From: an uncultured Clostridia bacterium
Lineage (GTDB): Bacteria; Bacillota; Clostridia; UBA1381
Direction of reading: 5' to 3'
Assembly (NCBI GenBank): GCA_934454745.1
Contig: CAKSGP010000054.1
Coordinates: 1-7,887, forward strand
Length of the DNA: 7,887 bases
Under the pieces are notes generated by a model. The model ran no database searches, was not told the DNA's origin, and saw only the letters and a list, made by a program, of their open reading frames with translations. Positions 1-6,800 of this stretch are shown one piece after another; the first letter of the stretch is position 1; the number at the start of each line of letters is the position of its first letter. A program made the position numbers and the translations under genes.

Positions 1-227
1 TAGTAGGTGCATTGATGATTTCCTCACTACTTGTTATCCCGGCAGCGTCTGCAATGCTTATTTCAAAAAGCTATAAACAAACTTTATGGCTTTCTGTTAT
101 TTTTTCAGAACTTATAACACTTATAGGACTATTTCTTTCCTTTTACCTTAACCTTCGCCCCGGAGGCACGATAGTTCTCTTAGGTGTTATAATACTTGTT
201 ATAACGGCTTTTATAAAACGTCACTAA
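1..227 (+). CDS. ABC-3 family metal (Zn/Mn) transporter permease, C-terminal fragment
   Basis: This is the 3' end of an integral membrane permease that carries zinc or manganese through the cytoplasmic membrane in a binding-protein-dependent ABC importer (ZnuB/AdcB/MntB type). The frame is open from base 3 to the TAA at 225-227, giving about 74 residues. The first visible residues, VGALMISSLLVIPAASAM, match the conserved late region of ABC-3 permeases, followed by SELITLIGLFLSFYLNLRPGGTIVL and a last hydrophobic helix ending in a short basic tail (IKRH). At least two membrane segments are visible. The TTG at 12-14 is internal, not a start: the conserved motif continues upstream of it and no ribosome site precedes it. 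The ATPase and binding-protein genes would lie to the left. Zinc and manganese cannot be told apart from this fragment. Confidence 0.88.
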   Translation, partial: VGALMISSLLVIPAASAMLISKSYKQTLWLSVIFSELITLIGLFLSFYLNLRPGGTIVLLGVIILVITAFIKRH

Positions 228-272
228 AAAAACCGCCGCTTACCGATTAAATTCGGTAAACGGTGATTTTTT
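228..272. terminator. Bidirectional intrinsic terminator between convergent genes
   Basis: A hairpin has a perfect 7-bp core, TTACCGA (240-246) with TCGGTAA (253-259), around a 6-base loop. It extends outward through further pairs interrupted by single mismatches. An A-run (226-232) lies on the left and a T-run (267-272) on the right, so either strand gives a stem followed by U residues. It starts directly after the permease stop and lies about 25 bases past the stop of the opposing EF-G-like gene, so it can end both transcripts. Confidence 0.85.
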
Positions 273-296
273 AGTTTATACTTTAGATTATAAAGC

Positions 297-2345
297 TCAT
301 ACATTAGTTGATGCGATAATCTTATTGGCAACCTCCATAGGTGCTTTCTCATATCTTACAAATTCGAATGAGAATGTACCTCTGCCGCCACTCATTGCAC
401 GTAGGTCTGTGGCATACTTATGCATCTCAGACATCGGAACCTCTGCCTCAACAAGGTTTAGTCCCTGTCTGTCGCTTTCGCCCATTCCAATAATTCTGCC
501 GCGACGCTTATTAATATCGCCAATAATATCACCCATTATATTTTCCGGCACATAGCTCTTTAAGTATCCAATAGGTTCAAGGATTACCGGACCCGCCTGC
601 TTTAATCCTTCTTTATATGCAAGTGATGCCGCAGTTTTAAATGCCATTTCCGACGAATCTACTGGATGATATGAACCGTCAAGCAACACAGCCTTCAAAT
701 TAACTACGGGATATCCTGCAAGTACACCTTTTTGTGCACTCTCAACTAATCCCTTTTCAATTGCCGGGAAGTAGTTTTTCGGTACACTTCCGCCGAATAC
801 CTTTTCTTCAAACAGAAGCTCCTCCGTTACACCGGGTGAGAATTCAATCTTGACGTGACCGTATTGACCATGACCGCCTGACTGCTTCTTATGCTTTCCT
901 TCAACAGTTGCTGTCTTTGTGATTGTTTCTCTATATGGTGTTATCGGTTCTTCAAGAATAACGTTTACACCGTATTTATTTTTCAGTTTGCTCACTATAA
1001 CGTCAATATGCTGTTCACCCTGACCGTTTATAAGCGTCTGTTTTGTTTCGGGATTGTTTGTTACGGTAAATGTAGGATCCTCGTCCATAAGCTTTGTAAG
1101 ACCGCTTACAATCTTTTCCTCATCACCTTTTGCTTCAGGAGTTACTGCCATTGAAAGTACCGGTGGTGGGAATTCTATACCCGTAAGTATTATATTCTTA
1201 TTCTTATCACACAGTGTATCGCCTGTTGTTGTATATTCAAGCTTTGCAACACAGCCTATATCTCCGGCTTTTACCGATTTCACTTCGGTCTGTTTCTTTC
1301 CGCACAATGTGAAAAGCTTTCCTATTTTTTCATTTTCGCCCTTATTGGGGTTAAAATATGAAGCATCTGATTTTATTTCTCCTGAATACACTCTGAAAAT
1401 TGACATTTTACCAACATACGGGTCAGCTATTGTCTTAAATACCACCGCTGATGTTGTTTCCGTTTCTGACTGTACAAGCTCAATCGGCTCTGCCGTGTCT
1501 GCCTTTCGTCCAACCTCTTTTATTTCAGAGGGAGCAGGAAGATATTTTCCGATACCGTCCATAAGTGAACGTATGCCAATATTATCCTGACCGCTTCCGC
1601 AGTATACAGGATATATTGTACCATCCTTTACACCCTTTCGTATAGCCTGCTTGATTTCATCAAAGGTAAATTCTTCTTCATTAAAGTATTTTACCATTAA
1701 TTCTTCATCAGTACTTGCAATAGCCTCCATAATCATATCTCTTAAAGGTGCTACGATTTCTGCCATACCCTCAGGAACGGGAATATCAACTCTTTCTGCA
1801 CCTTCATAACGACGTGCAGTCATATCTACAATATCTACAAAGCCTTTAAATTCGTCGCCTTCTCTTATAGGATATACAAAGGGAGTTACAGCCTTGCCGA
1901 ATTTCTCTTTCATCTCTTCAAGGGTTTTTTCATAGCTTGCACGGTTATCATCTATTTTATTTACAAAGAACATTATAGGAATATCCTTGTTCTTTGCATA
2001 TCCGAATACTTGCTCTGTACCGACTGATACACCGCTTCTACCGCTTAAAACAACCAAAGCCGAATCTGCTGCTCTTACTCCTGCTTTAACATCACCTGCA
2101 TAATCGAAAAATCCCGGAGTATCTATCACATTATATTTCAGGTCTTTCCAGTTAACAGTCTGAAGTGTTGTGTTAATAGAACACTGTCTTTTTATCTCTT
2201 CATTGTCGTAATCGGAAACTGTCGTGCCTTCTGCAACGGAACCTAATCTCTTTATTTCACCTGCGTTAAAGAGCATTGCCTCTGTAAGAGTTGTTTTTCC
2301 GCACTTTCCGTGTCCCATCACGACAATGTTTCGTATGCTATCCAT
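297..2345 (-). CDS. EF-G-like translational GTPase (EF-G2-type paralogue)
   Basis: A ribosome-associated GTPase of the elongation factor G family, 682 residues from the chosen start, about normal length. The G-domain motifs are GHGKCGKT (11-18), DTPGF (75-79) and NKID (129-132). Domain II follows, then the domain III/IV landmarks GHGQYGH and DGSYHPVDSSEMAF, which correspond to the domain IV tip that reaches the decoding site in EF-G. The P-loop lacks the Asp of classical GHIDAGKT, and the catalytic His of DTPGH is Phe. Both fit the EF-G2 subgroup (compare Thermus EF-G-2, from memory) rather than the main fusA product. The start is the second ATG (2345): the AGGAGG at 2360-2355 abuts the first ATG (2354) with no spacer but lies 9 bases from the second. 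It is single, not in a str operon. Its cellular role is not settled; classical EF-G is less likely. Confidence 0.9.
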   Translation of the reverse strand: MDSIRNIVVMGHGKCGKTTLTEAMLFNAGEIKRLGSVAEGTTVSDYDNEEIKRQCSINTTLQTVNWKDLKYNVIDTPGFFDYAGDVKAGVRAADSALVVLSGRSGVSVGTEQVFGYAKNKDIPIMFFVNKIDDNRASYEKTLEEMKEKFGKAVTPFVYPIREGDEFKGFVDIVDMTARRYEGAERVDIPVPEGMAEIVAPLRDMIMEAIASTDEELMVKYFNEEEFTFDEIKQAIRKGVKDGTIYPVYCGSGQDNIGIRSLMDGIGKYLPAPSEIKEVGRKADTAEPIELVQSETETTSAVVFKTIADPYVGKMSIFRVYSGEIKSDASYFNPNKGENEKIGKLFTLCGKKQTEVKSVKAGDIGCVAKLEYTTTGDTLCDKNKNIILTGIEFPPPVLSMAVTPEAKGDEEKIVSGLTKLMDEDPTFTVTNNPETKQTLINGQGEQHIDVIVSKLKNKYGVNVILEEPITPYRETITKTATVEGKHKKQSGGHGQYGHVKIEFSPGVTEELLFEEKVFGGSVPKNYFPAIEKGLVESAQKGVLAGYPVVNLKAVLLDGSYHPVDSSEMAFKTAASLAYKEGLKQAGPVILEPIGYLKSYVPENIMGDIIGDINKRRGRIIGMGESDRQGLNLVEAEVPMSEMHKYATDLRAMSGGRGTFSFEFVRYEKAPMEVANKIIASTNV

Positions 2346-2354
2346 ATCTCTCAT

Positions 2355-2360
2355 CCTCCT
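2355..2360 (-). promoter_or_regulatory. Ribosome binding site that decides the EF-G-like start
   Basis: AGGAGG on the minus strand touches the ATG at 2354 directly and is 9 bases before the ATG at 2345. Only the second spacing is workable, so the product should lack the first three residues (MRD) of the longest reading frame. Confidence 0.75.
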
Positions 2361-2434
2361 TTTAAGAGCCTTATAACTCTAATAATCTACTATATACTTA
2401 CCACAAAAAACCACGTATAAACAAGATTTTATTC

Positions 2435-2454
2435 GTTATTTTATACCAAATAAC
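2435..2454 (-). promoter_or_regulatory. Possible extended -10 promoter inside an inverted repeat, upstream of the EF-G-like gene
   Basis: In the gap between the AraC and EF-G-like genes, the minus strand reads TGGTATAAA (2448-2440), an extended -10 type sequence. It sits within a perfect 7-bp inverted repeat, GTTATTT/AAATAAC, with a 6-base spacer. I find no good -35. The repeat could be an operator overlapping the promoter, or chance in AT-rich DNA. It lacks a following T-run, so it is not a convincing terminator. If real, the EF-G-like message would have a leader of roughly 85-90 bases. Confidence 0.3.
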
Positions 2455-2472
2455 AGGAGGATTTTGTTATAT

Positions 2473-3327
2473 TTACACAATAATTTCGTCTTTTCGGAAC
2501 TTTGCAGGGGTCACACCTTTATAGGCTTTAAAGGTCTTTATAAAATAACTCAAATCATTAAATCCGGACTCAAAGGCTATATCTGTAACACTTTTATCAG
2601 TAGCAATAAGCTTTCGTGCCGCTTTTTCAATTCTATATGTATTTAGATATTCCACCGGAGTTTTCCGTGTCATTTCTTTAAAGAAATAACAGAAGTATTT
2701 TAAGGACATATCCGTTGCGTTAGCCATATCGGAAAGGGTTATCTGCTTATCATAGTTATCACGCATAAATGACAGTACATTTTTAAGTTTTAAAACGTTT
2801 TTATTCGCCGCTATCTGAGATAACCCGCTTATATGTTTATAGAAATGGCAGTCAATGATTTCACCGAACATTTTATATATCTCCCCTATCACCTTGAATT
2901 TATAACCTGAGGATTTATTTTTCATCAAATTAAATACACTATAAATCAAATCGTGCAATTGCGTTCCTCCGCCGGGAATGTACTCTTTTATACAGTACTC
3001 ACCGTTAAGCAGTCCCTCAAAAAAATATTTACATCCTTCAAATGATGCCAAAAGCTTTGTTGCATCAAAAACAATACATTCGTATATGCAGTTTTTAGGC
3101 ATTGCCGAATGTATTATTTCGGGATTTACAAAAATAATATCGTTTTCCCTTGCATAATACGTATTATTATTTAATCTGACATTCAGCTCGCCCTTAACAA
3201 TTCTTATTATTTCCATCTCTGTATGCCAATGCGACACCATCTCATACCTTGGATGATGCTCATTTGTTTCATATAATTCTATGGGGAAATCCACCGTTCC
3301 CCTCTGTAATAATTCGTTATAGCTCAT
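2473..3327 (-). CDS. AraC-family transcriptional regulator (cupin sensor plus AraC HTH)
   Basis: A 284-residue cytoplasmic DNA-binding regulator. The N-terminal part (about 15-90) is a cupin-like AraC sensor domain with the typical HWHTEMEI and later NPEIIH segments. The C-terminal 100 residues (about 183-282) form the two-helix-turn-helix AraC domain: first HTH around ITLSDMANATDMSLKYF (196-212), second around SVTDIAFESGFNDLSYF (246-262), ending in the signature KGVTPAKFR. Length and order are standard for sugar-responsive AraC proteins. It is divergent from fucI with a 113-bp shared gap, so it most likely controls fucI in response to L-fucose or a related sugar; this is inferred from position. 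The ribosome site before ATG 3327 is weak (only AGG/GG triplets), suggesting low expression. I can see no frameshift or missing part. Confidence 0.92.
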   Translation of the reverse strand: MSYNELLQRGTVDFPIELYETNEHHPRYEMVSHWHTEMEIIRIVKGELNVRLNNNTYYARENDIIFVNPEIIHSAMPKNCIYECIVFDATKLLASFEGCKYFFEGLLNGEYCIKEYIPGGGTQLHDLIYSVFNLMKNKSSGYKFKVIGEIYKMFGEIIDCHFYKHISGLSQIAANKNVLKLKNVLSFMRDNYDKQITLSDMANATDMSLKYFCYFFKEMTRKTPVEYLNTYRIEKAARKLIATDKSVTDIAFESGFNDLSYFIKTFKAYKGVTPAKFRKDEIIV

Positions 3328-3365
3328 ATAAAGTTACCAACCTGAATATTATTATATTTTTTTCT

Positions 3366-3395
3366 ATTATAACACAAGTAATATAACAATTTCAA
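3366..3395 (-). promoter_or_regulatory. Sigma-A promoter of the AraC-family gene
   Basis: On the minus strand TTGAAA (3395-3390) is followed after 18 bases by TATAAT (3371-3366), preceded by TG one base upstream, which makes an extended -10. The start point would fall near 3359, about 30 bases before the ATG at 3327. Its -35 lies close to the fucI -10 boxes on the other strand, so the two promoters compete for or share the same DNA. Confidence 0.65.
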
Positions 3396-3410
3396 GTATA
3401 TAATTATAAT
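3376..3410 (+). promoter_or_regulatory. fucI promoter region with tandem -10 boxes and a possible AraC-type direct repeat
   Basis: Two abutting perfect TATAAT boxes lie at 3399-3404 and 3405-3410, but no sequence at 16-18 bases upstream resembles TTGACA. A strong -10 with a poor -35 is typical of activator-dependent promoters. AAGTA occurs at 3376-3380 and again at 3394-3398, each followed by a TATAA-like stretch (one base offset), a possible pair of half-sites for the adjacent regulator. The DNA is very AT-rich, so the repeat could be chance. Confidence 0.45.
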
Positions 3411-3424
3411 ATACTAAAAAAAGT

Positions 3425-3432
3425 AAAGGAGG
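3425..3432 (+). promoter_or_regulatory. Ribosome binding site of fucI
   Basis: AAAGGAGG lies 8 bases before the ATG at 3441. This near-perfect site confirms the start and predicts strong translation once the promoter is on. Confidence 0.85.
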
Positions 3433-3440
3433 CTATTATT

Positions 3441-5237
3441 ATGGCAGAAAAAAGATATGCAGGTGATTATCCGGTTATCGGTATTCGTCCGATTATTGAT
3501 GCACGCCGCGGACCTATGAAGCTCCGTGAAAGTCTTGAGGATCAGACTATGGCTTTGGCATTGGCGGCTAAAAAACTATTCGAGGATAATCTTTATTATT
3601 CAAACGGTGATCCGGTAAAGGTAGTTATTGCTGATTCAAGTATCGGACGCGTTCCCGAAGCTGCAGCATGTGCTGATAAGTTCAAGAAAGAGGGCGTTAG
3701 CATAACTCTTTCTGTTACTCCATGTTGGTGCTACGGTTCAGAAACAATGGATATGGATCCCCACACAATTAAGGGTGTATGGGGCTTTAACGGCACAGAA
3801 AGACCCGGTGCAGTTTATCTTGCAGCAGTTTTGGCAGGCCACGCACAGAAGGGACTTCCAGCTTTCGGTATTTATGGTCATGAGGTTCAAGACCGTGATC
3901 AGGTTTCAGAAATTCCTGAAGACGTTAAGGAAAAGCTTCTCCGTTTCGGACGTGCAGCAGTTGCTGTTGCTACAATGAGAGGCAAGTCATATCTTCAGAT
4001 TGGTTCACAGTGTATGGGTATTGCAGGTTCAATTATCAATCACGACTTTATGGAATCATACCTTGGTATGCGTGTTGAATCAGTTGACGAAGTTGAAATT
4101 CTACGTCGAATGGAAGAAGGAATCTATGACGAGGAGGAATATCAGAAAGCGCTTGCTTGGACAAAGGAACACTGCAAGATGGGCCGTGATGATAACCCTG
4201 ATTTCGTTAAGTTCAGCGATGAGGAGAAAGAAAAACAGTGGGAATTCACTGTTAAAATGTATTGCATAATCAAGGACCTTATGGTAGGGAATGATAAGCT
4301 TCCTAAAGGCTTTGAGGAGGAAATGCTTGGTCATAATGCAATAGCAGGCGGTTTCCAGGGACAAAGACAGTGGACAGACCACTGGCCCAACTGCGACTAC
4401 CCTGAGGCACTTTTAAGCTCAACCTTTGACCATAACGGCGCTCGTGAGCCATATACTCTTGCAACAGAAAATGACGTATTAAACGGTATTAGTATGTTGT
4501 TTATGCGACTACTGACACATCGTGCACAGATTTTCGCAGATGTTCGTACATTTTGGTCACCAGAGGCAACAAAGCGTGTTACAGGCTATGATTTTGAGGG
4601 TAAGGCGAAAGAAAACGGCGGTATTATCCACCTTCTTAACTCAGGTGCTGCTTGTCTTGACGCTTGCGGTGAGTGCAGAGATGAAAACGGCAATGCTGTT
4701 ATGAAAAAGTGGTGGGAAGTTACAGACGAGGATATCAAGAAGATGACTGATGCTACCGTTTGGTGCGAAGCAGGATTTGATAACTTCCGCGGCGGCGGTT
4801 TCTCAAGCCATTATACAACACGTGCAGAAATGCCTGTTACAATGATAAGACTTAATCTTGTTAAGGGACTTGGCCCCGTTATGCAGATAGCTGAGGGTTG
4901 GACAGTTAATCTGCCTGATGAGGTTTCAGATACTCTTATGGAGAGAACTAACCCGACTTGGCCTTGTACTTGGTTTACTCCCAGATGTACAGGCGAGGGT
5001 GCTTTTAAGACTGCATATGATGTTATGAATAACTGGGGCGCAAACCATGGTGCTATAAGCTATGGTCACATTGGTGCAGACCTTATCACAATGTGTTCTA
5101 TGCTTAGAATTCCTGTATGTATGCACAATGTTCCTGAGGAGGAGATATTCAGACCTGCTTGCTGGAATGCTTTTGGTATGGATAAAGAAGGTCAGGATTA
5201 CAGAGCGTGCTACACTTACGGTCCGTTTTACAAATAA
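3441..5237 (+). CDS. fucI: L-fucose isomerase
   Basis: Cytoplasmic Mn-dependent ketol isomerase that turns L-fucose into L-fuculose, and in this family also D-arabinose into D-ribulose; first step of intracellular fucose use. It has 598 residues (the E. coli enzyme has 591), complete at both ends. Conserved blocks include [25 protein letters not shown] (341-345), [16 protein letters not shown]-type core, [19 protein letters not shown] (531-537) and the C-terminal [15 protein letters not shown]. By alignment from memory to the E. coli enzyme, the metal ligands are Glu343, Asp367 and His536, all present. It has its own terminator and a divergent AraC regulator. No fuculose kinase, aldolase or fucose transporter is in the window, so the rest of the pathway must be elsewhere. 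Codon use and spacing look native. Confidence 0.97.
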   Translation: MAEKRYAGDYPVIGIRPIIDARRGPMKLRESLEDQTMALALAAKKLFEDNLYYSNGDPVKVVIADSSIGRVPEAAACADKFKKEGVSITLSVTPCWCYGSETMDMDPHTIKGVWGFNGTERPGAVYLAAVLAGHAQKGLPAFGIYGHEVQDRDQVSEIPEDVKEKLLRFGRAAVAVATMRGKSYLQIGSQCMGIAGSIINHDFMESYLGMRVESVDEVEILRRMEEGIYDEEEYQKALAWTKEHCKMGRDDNPDFVKFSDEEKEKQWEFTVKMYCIIKDLMVGNDKLPKGFEEEMLGHNAIAGGFQGQRQWTDHWPNCDYPEALLSSTFDHNGAREPYTLATENDVLNGISMLFMRLLTHRAQIFADVRTFWSPEATKRVTGYDFEGKAKENGGIIHLLNSGAACLDACGECRDENGNAVMKKWWEVTDEDIKKMTDATVWCEAGFDNFRGGGFSSHYTTRAEMPVTMIRLNLVKGLGPVMQIAEGWTVNLPDEVSDTLMERTNPTWPCTWFTPRCTGEGAFKTAYDVMNNWGANHGAISYGHIGADLITMCSMLRIPVCMHNVPEEEIFRPACWNAFGMDKEGQDYRACYTYGPFYK

Positions 5238-5253
5238 ATAATAGATTATTTAC

Positions 5254-5284
5254 AAAAAGGCAGGGCAATCGCTCTGTCTTTTTT
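5254..5284 (+). terminator. Intrinsic terminator after fucI
   Basis: AAAAAGGCAGGGC (5254-5266) pairs with GCTCTGTCTTTTT (5271-5283) around a 4-base loop, with two G-U pairs, and ends in a run of six T (5279-5284). It begins 16 bases past the fucI stop, so fucI is probably transcribed alone. Confidence 0.88.
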
Positions 5285-5297
5285 GTATCACTTTAAA

Positions 5298-5360
5298 TTT
5301 CAATAAAAATATATTGCCGATTTTGTATAACCTGCAAGAATTTTTGTAGATTTATTGAAA
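5298..5360. repeat. Perfect 10-bp inverted repeat upstream of the zinc-ribbon gene
   Basis: TTTCAATAAA (5298-5307) is the exact reverse complement of TTTATTGAAA (5351-5360), with 43 bases between. Within and left of it TTTTGTA occurs at 5281-5287, 5321-5327 and 5342-5348; the last two are 21 bp apart, about two helical turns. This arrangement resembles paired regulator sites upstream of a promoter. No regulator can be named. Confidence 0.5.
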
Positions 5361-5365
5361 AACTA

Positions 5366-5410
5366 TGGCAAATCACTTGTTTTTATGATAGAATAACTAT
5401 ATATAATTAT
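5366..5410 (+). promoter_or_regulatory. Probable promoter of the zinc-ribbon/coiled-coil operon (exact class unclear)
   Basis: A promoter must lie between the fucI terminator and 5411. Candidates are TGGCAA (5366-5371) then 17 bases then TAGAAT (5389-5394), a weak sigma-A pair, or TTGTTT (5377-5382) followed by TATATA/TATAAT at 5400-5407, whose start point would fall too near the ribosome site. The same DNA also reads TGGCA (5366-5370) with TTG at 5377-5379, the spacing of a sigma-54 -24/-12 site, but the key C at -12 is T. I cannot decide among these. Confidence 0.35.
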
Positions 5411-5411
5411 C

Positions 5412-5417
5412 AGGAGG
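5412..5417 (+). promoter_or_regulatory. Ribosome binding site of the zinc-ribbon gene
   Basis: AGGAGG lies 8 bases before the ATG at 5426, which fixes the start. Confidence 0.8.
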
Positions 5418-5425
5418 ATAAAACT

Positions 5426-5887
5426 ATGGAAGAATTGTTTGATAAAATTAAAGACGGTGCGTCAAAGACAAAAGATGTAGCAGGCAAACTTGCAAAAGAA
5501 GTTGCAAAACGTACTTCAAACGCTATTACGAGTACAAAGCTTTCATATTCAATAAACGAGGCAAATAATAAAATTAAGGATATATACGAGCAAATCGGTA
5601 AAACTATCTACGAAAAATATCTTGATGACGATTATACTGATTCAGAATTTACTGTTGAATTTGAACATATAAACGCACTTATGCAGGATATAGAAGTGTT
5701 ACAGGCAAAGAAAGCAGAGTTAAAAAATATTTTACATTGCGAAAACTGTGATACCCTCAATCCAACTTCATCAAAATATTGCTCAAAGTGCGGTGCTAAA
5801 CTTACATCTTTCGATGATGTCAAAGTCGATGACGTTGAAAGCGATGAGGATGACGTAATAACAATTACACCCGAAAAAGGTGAATAA
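5426..5887 (+). CDS. Zinc-ribbon protein with a helical N-terminus and an acidic tail, function unknown
   Basis: A 153-residue soluble protein with no signal peptide or membrane segment. Residues 1-35 form a Lys/Ala-rich amphipathic helix (MEELFDKIKDGASKTKDVAGK and on); 40-103 are predicted helix, probably coiled coil, with charged heptad-like spacing. A four-cysteine zinc ribbon follows: CENC (105-108) and CSKC (119-122), 10 residues apart, in the rubredoxin-like knuckle form CxxC...CxxCGAKL. The last 25 residues are strongly acidic (DDVKVDD, ESDEDD). Small proteins with a helical region followed by one terminal zinc ribbon are common in Clostridia, but I know of no assigned function. The next gene starts 12 bases after its stop, so they are co-transcribed. 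A membrane-surface or protein-scaffold role is possible from the amphipathic helix; this is a guess. Confidence 0.85.
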   Translation: MEELFDKIKDGASKTKDVAGKLAKEVAKRTSNAITSTKLSYSINEANNKIKDIYEQIGKTIYEKYLDDDYTDSEFTVEFEHINALMQDIEVLQAKKAELKNILHCENCDTLNPTSSKYCSKCGAKLTSFDDVKVDDVESDEDDVITITPEKGE

Positions 5888-5888
5888 C

Positions 5889-5895
5889 GAGGAAG
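5889..5895 (+). promoter_or_regulatory. Ribosome binding site of the coiled-coil gene
   Basis: GAGGAAG lies in the 12-base gap after the zinc-ribbon stop, 4 bases before the ATG at 5900. The short gap and own site indicate an operon in which each gene is translated independently. Confidence 0.65.
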
Positions 5896-5899
5896 TAAA

Positions 5900-6643
5900 A
5901 TGGATTTAGATAAGATAAAAAAAGCCGCAAAAAACACAATAAAAATAGTAAGTGATAAGGTTGAAGAAACATTCGCACGAACAAATGAGGACGAAGTAAT
6001 CGAATTGAAAAATAACCCAGTTGCTTATGATGATGTTGACGATTTTGATGATTTAATGGGCAATACCCAAAGATTTGATAAAAAAGATGCTCTTACCCGC
6101 TTCAGAAAGCACAAAGACGAAATCGAGGATAAGCTGTCTGACATTATCAAAAATAATGAGGGCGACACGAGTGCCTCTGACGTAAGCGAGTTTATTGAAA
6201 GCAGCTTTACAGCCCTTGAAAAAGGAATTGATGAATCCATTTCCGATATTGATGCTGATATTTCAAATCTATCAGCTCAATATAAAAATGAGATTTCTAA
6301 AATCAATAACGATATATCAAGCCTTGCCCAAAGCGTAGACAAAGCTTCAGCGGAATCAGAAAAGATAAGTGCATCAATCACGGAGCTTTCCGATAATCTT
6401 GAATCGGCTATTATTGATATTAATAAAAAGCTTAACAGTATTTCATCGTCAATATCAGGTGTAAATAAGATAAATGACAGCATTTTTGATTTGAAAAACT
6501 CACAAATCAATACGAAAAATGTCCTTGGCGATCTTGAAGTGGCATTTATGAATCTAAAAAAGAAAATGACTGCCGGTGTAACTATTTTAAGTATAATATC
6601 GGCAATCGTAGTAATACTCGAGATAATAAATCTCCTATCATAA
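5900..6643 (+). CDS. Tail-anchored coiled-coil membrane protein, function unknown
   Basis: A 247-residue protein with no family I recognise. Order: an amphipathic basic N-terminus (MDLDKIKKAAKNTIKIVSDK) like the start of the upstream protein; an acidic linker (YDDVDDFDD, 43-51); a charged helix (60-85); a long Ser/Ile/Asn-rich coiled coil (about 95-220) with repeating hydrophobic spacing such as ISDIDADISNLSAQYKNEIS; and one hydrophobic helix at 224-246 (TAGVTILSIISAIVVILEII) ending the chain. The basic KKK before the helix predicts a cytoplasmic body with the C-terminus in the membrane. Layout recalls chemoreceptor, LemA or SNARE-like rods, but no specific motif supports any. It is the last gene of its two-gene unit. 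With the zinc-ribbon partner it may form a membrane-tethered scaffold (inference). Confidence 0.85.
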   Translation: MDLDKIKKAAKNTIKIVSDKVEETFARTNEDEVIELKNNPVAYDDVDDFDDLMGNTQRFDKKDALTRFRKHKDEIEDKLSDIIKNNEGDTSASDVSEFIESSFTALEKGIDESISDIDADISNLSAQYKNEISKINNDISSLAQSVDKASAESEKISASITELSDNLESAIIDINKKLNSISSSISGVNKINDSIFDLKNSQINTKNVLGDLEVAFMNLKKKMTAGVTILSIISAIVVILEIINLLS

Positions 6644-6647
6644 CAAA

Positions 6648-6764
6648 TTGAGCGGGTGTATAAAAAGCAGCGCAGAACACATAAAGCATTACAAAGCGTT
6701 ATTTTTCGAATTTGCACACTGCAATATTTTAGAAAATCGAAGGGATTTTCAATCAAAAAATTGA
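6648..6764 (+). other. Open stretch without start signals, likely part of an intergenic repeat rather than a gene
   Basis: From TTG 6648 the frame stays open for 38 sense codons (reading ...SSAEHIKHYKALFFEFAHCN...) to TGA at 6762. There is no ribosome site and no ATG, and its end runs through the terminator hairpin. Such peptide-like pieces recur in clostridial intergenic DNA as I recall, which suggests a dispersed non-coding element; I cannot test copy number here. I do not call it a gene. Confidence 0.3.
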
Positions 6765-6780
6765 AAATCCCATTTTAATT
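6732..6780 (+). terminator. Perfect 12-bp hairpin ending the two-gene operon, with a competing upstream arm
   Basis: GGGATTTTCAAT (6742-6753) pairs exactly with ATTGAAAATCCC (6760-6771) around a 6-base loop, followed by ATTTTAATTT. The T-tract is broken, so termination may be partial. An upstream GAAAATC (6732-6738) can pair instead with GATTTTC (6744-6750), which would open the 12-bp stem. Confidence 0.6.
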
Positions 6781-6800
6781 TGCTATATGTTACGAACAAA

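Noticed and set aside
12..227. Permease frame read as a complete 71-residue small membrane protein starting at TTG
   Set aside because: The conserved ABC-3 motif continues upstream of the TTG to the window edge and there is no ribosome site, so it is a truncated larger gene.
1054..1590. 178-codon open frame on the plus strand
   Set aside because: It lies fully antisense to the EF-G-like gene, has no ribosome site and reads as a low-complexity shadow; the minus-strand protein is clearly conserved.
2464..2646. 60-codon plus-strand frame preceded by AGGAGG at 2455-2460
   Set aside because: The AGGAGG is only 3 bases from a TTG, too close to work, and the frame is antisense to the conserved AraC DNA-binding domain.
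5366..5381. Firm sigma-54 promoter call
   Set aside because: The spacing fits, but the nearly invariant C of the -12 element is T and no enhancer-binding activator gene is in the window, so it is kept only as a possibility.
6277..6756. 159-codon minus-strand frame
   Set aside because: It is antisense to the coiled-coil gene and crosses the operon-end hairpin; its hydrophobic stretches are the complement of the repetitive Ser/Ile/Asp codons.
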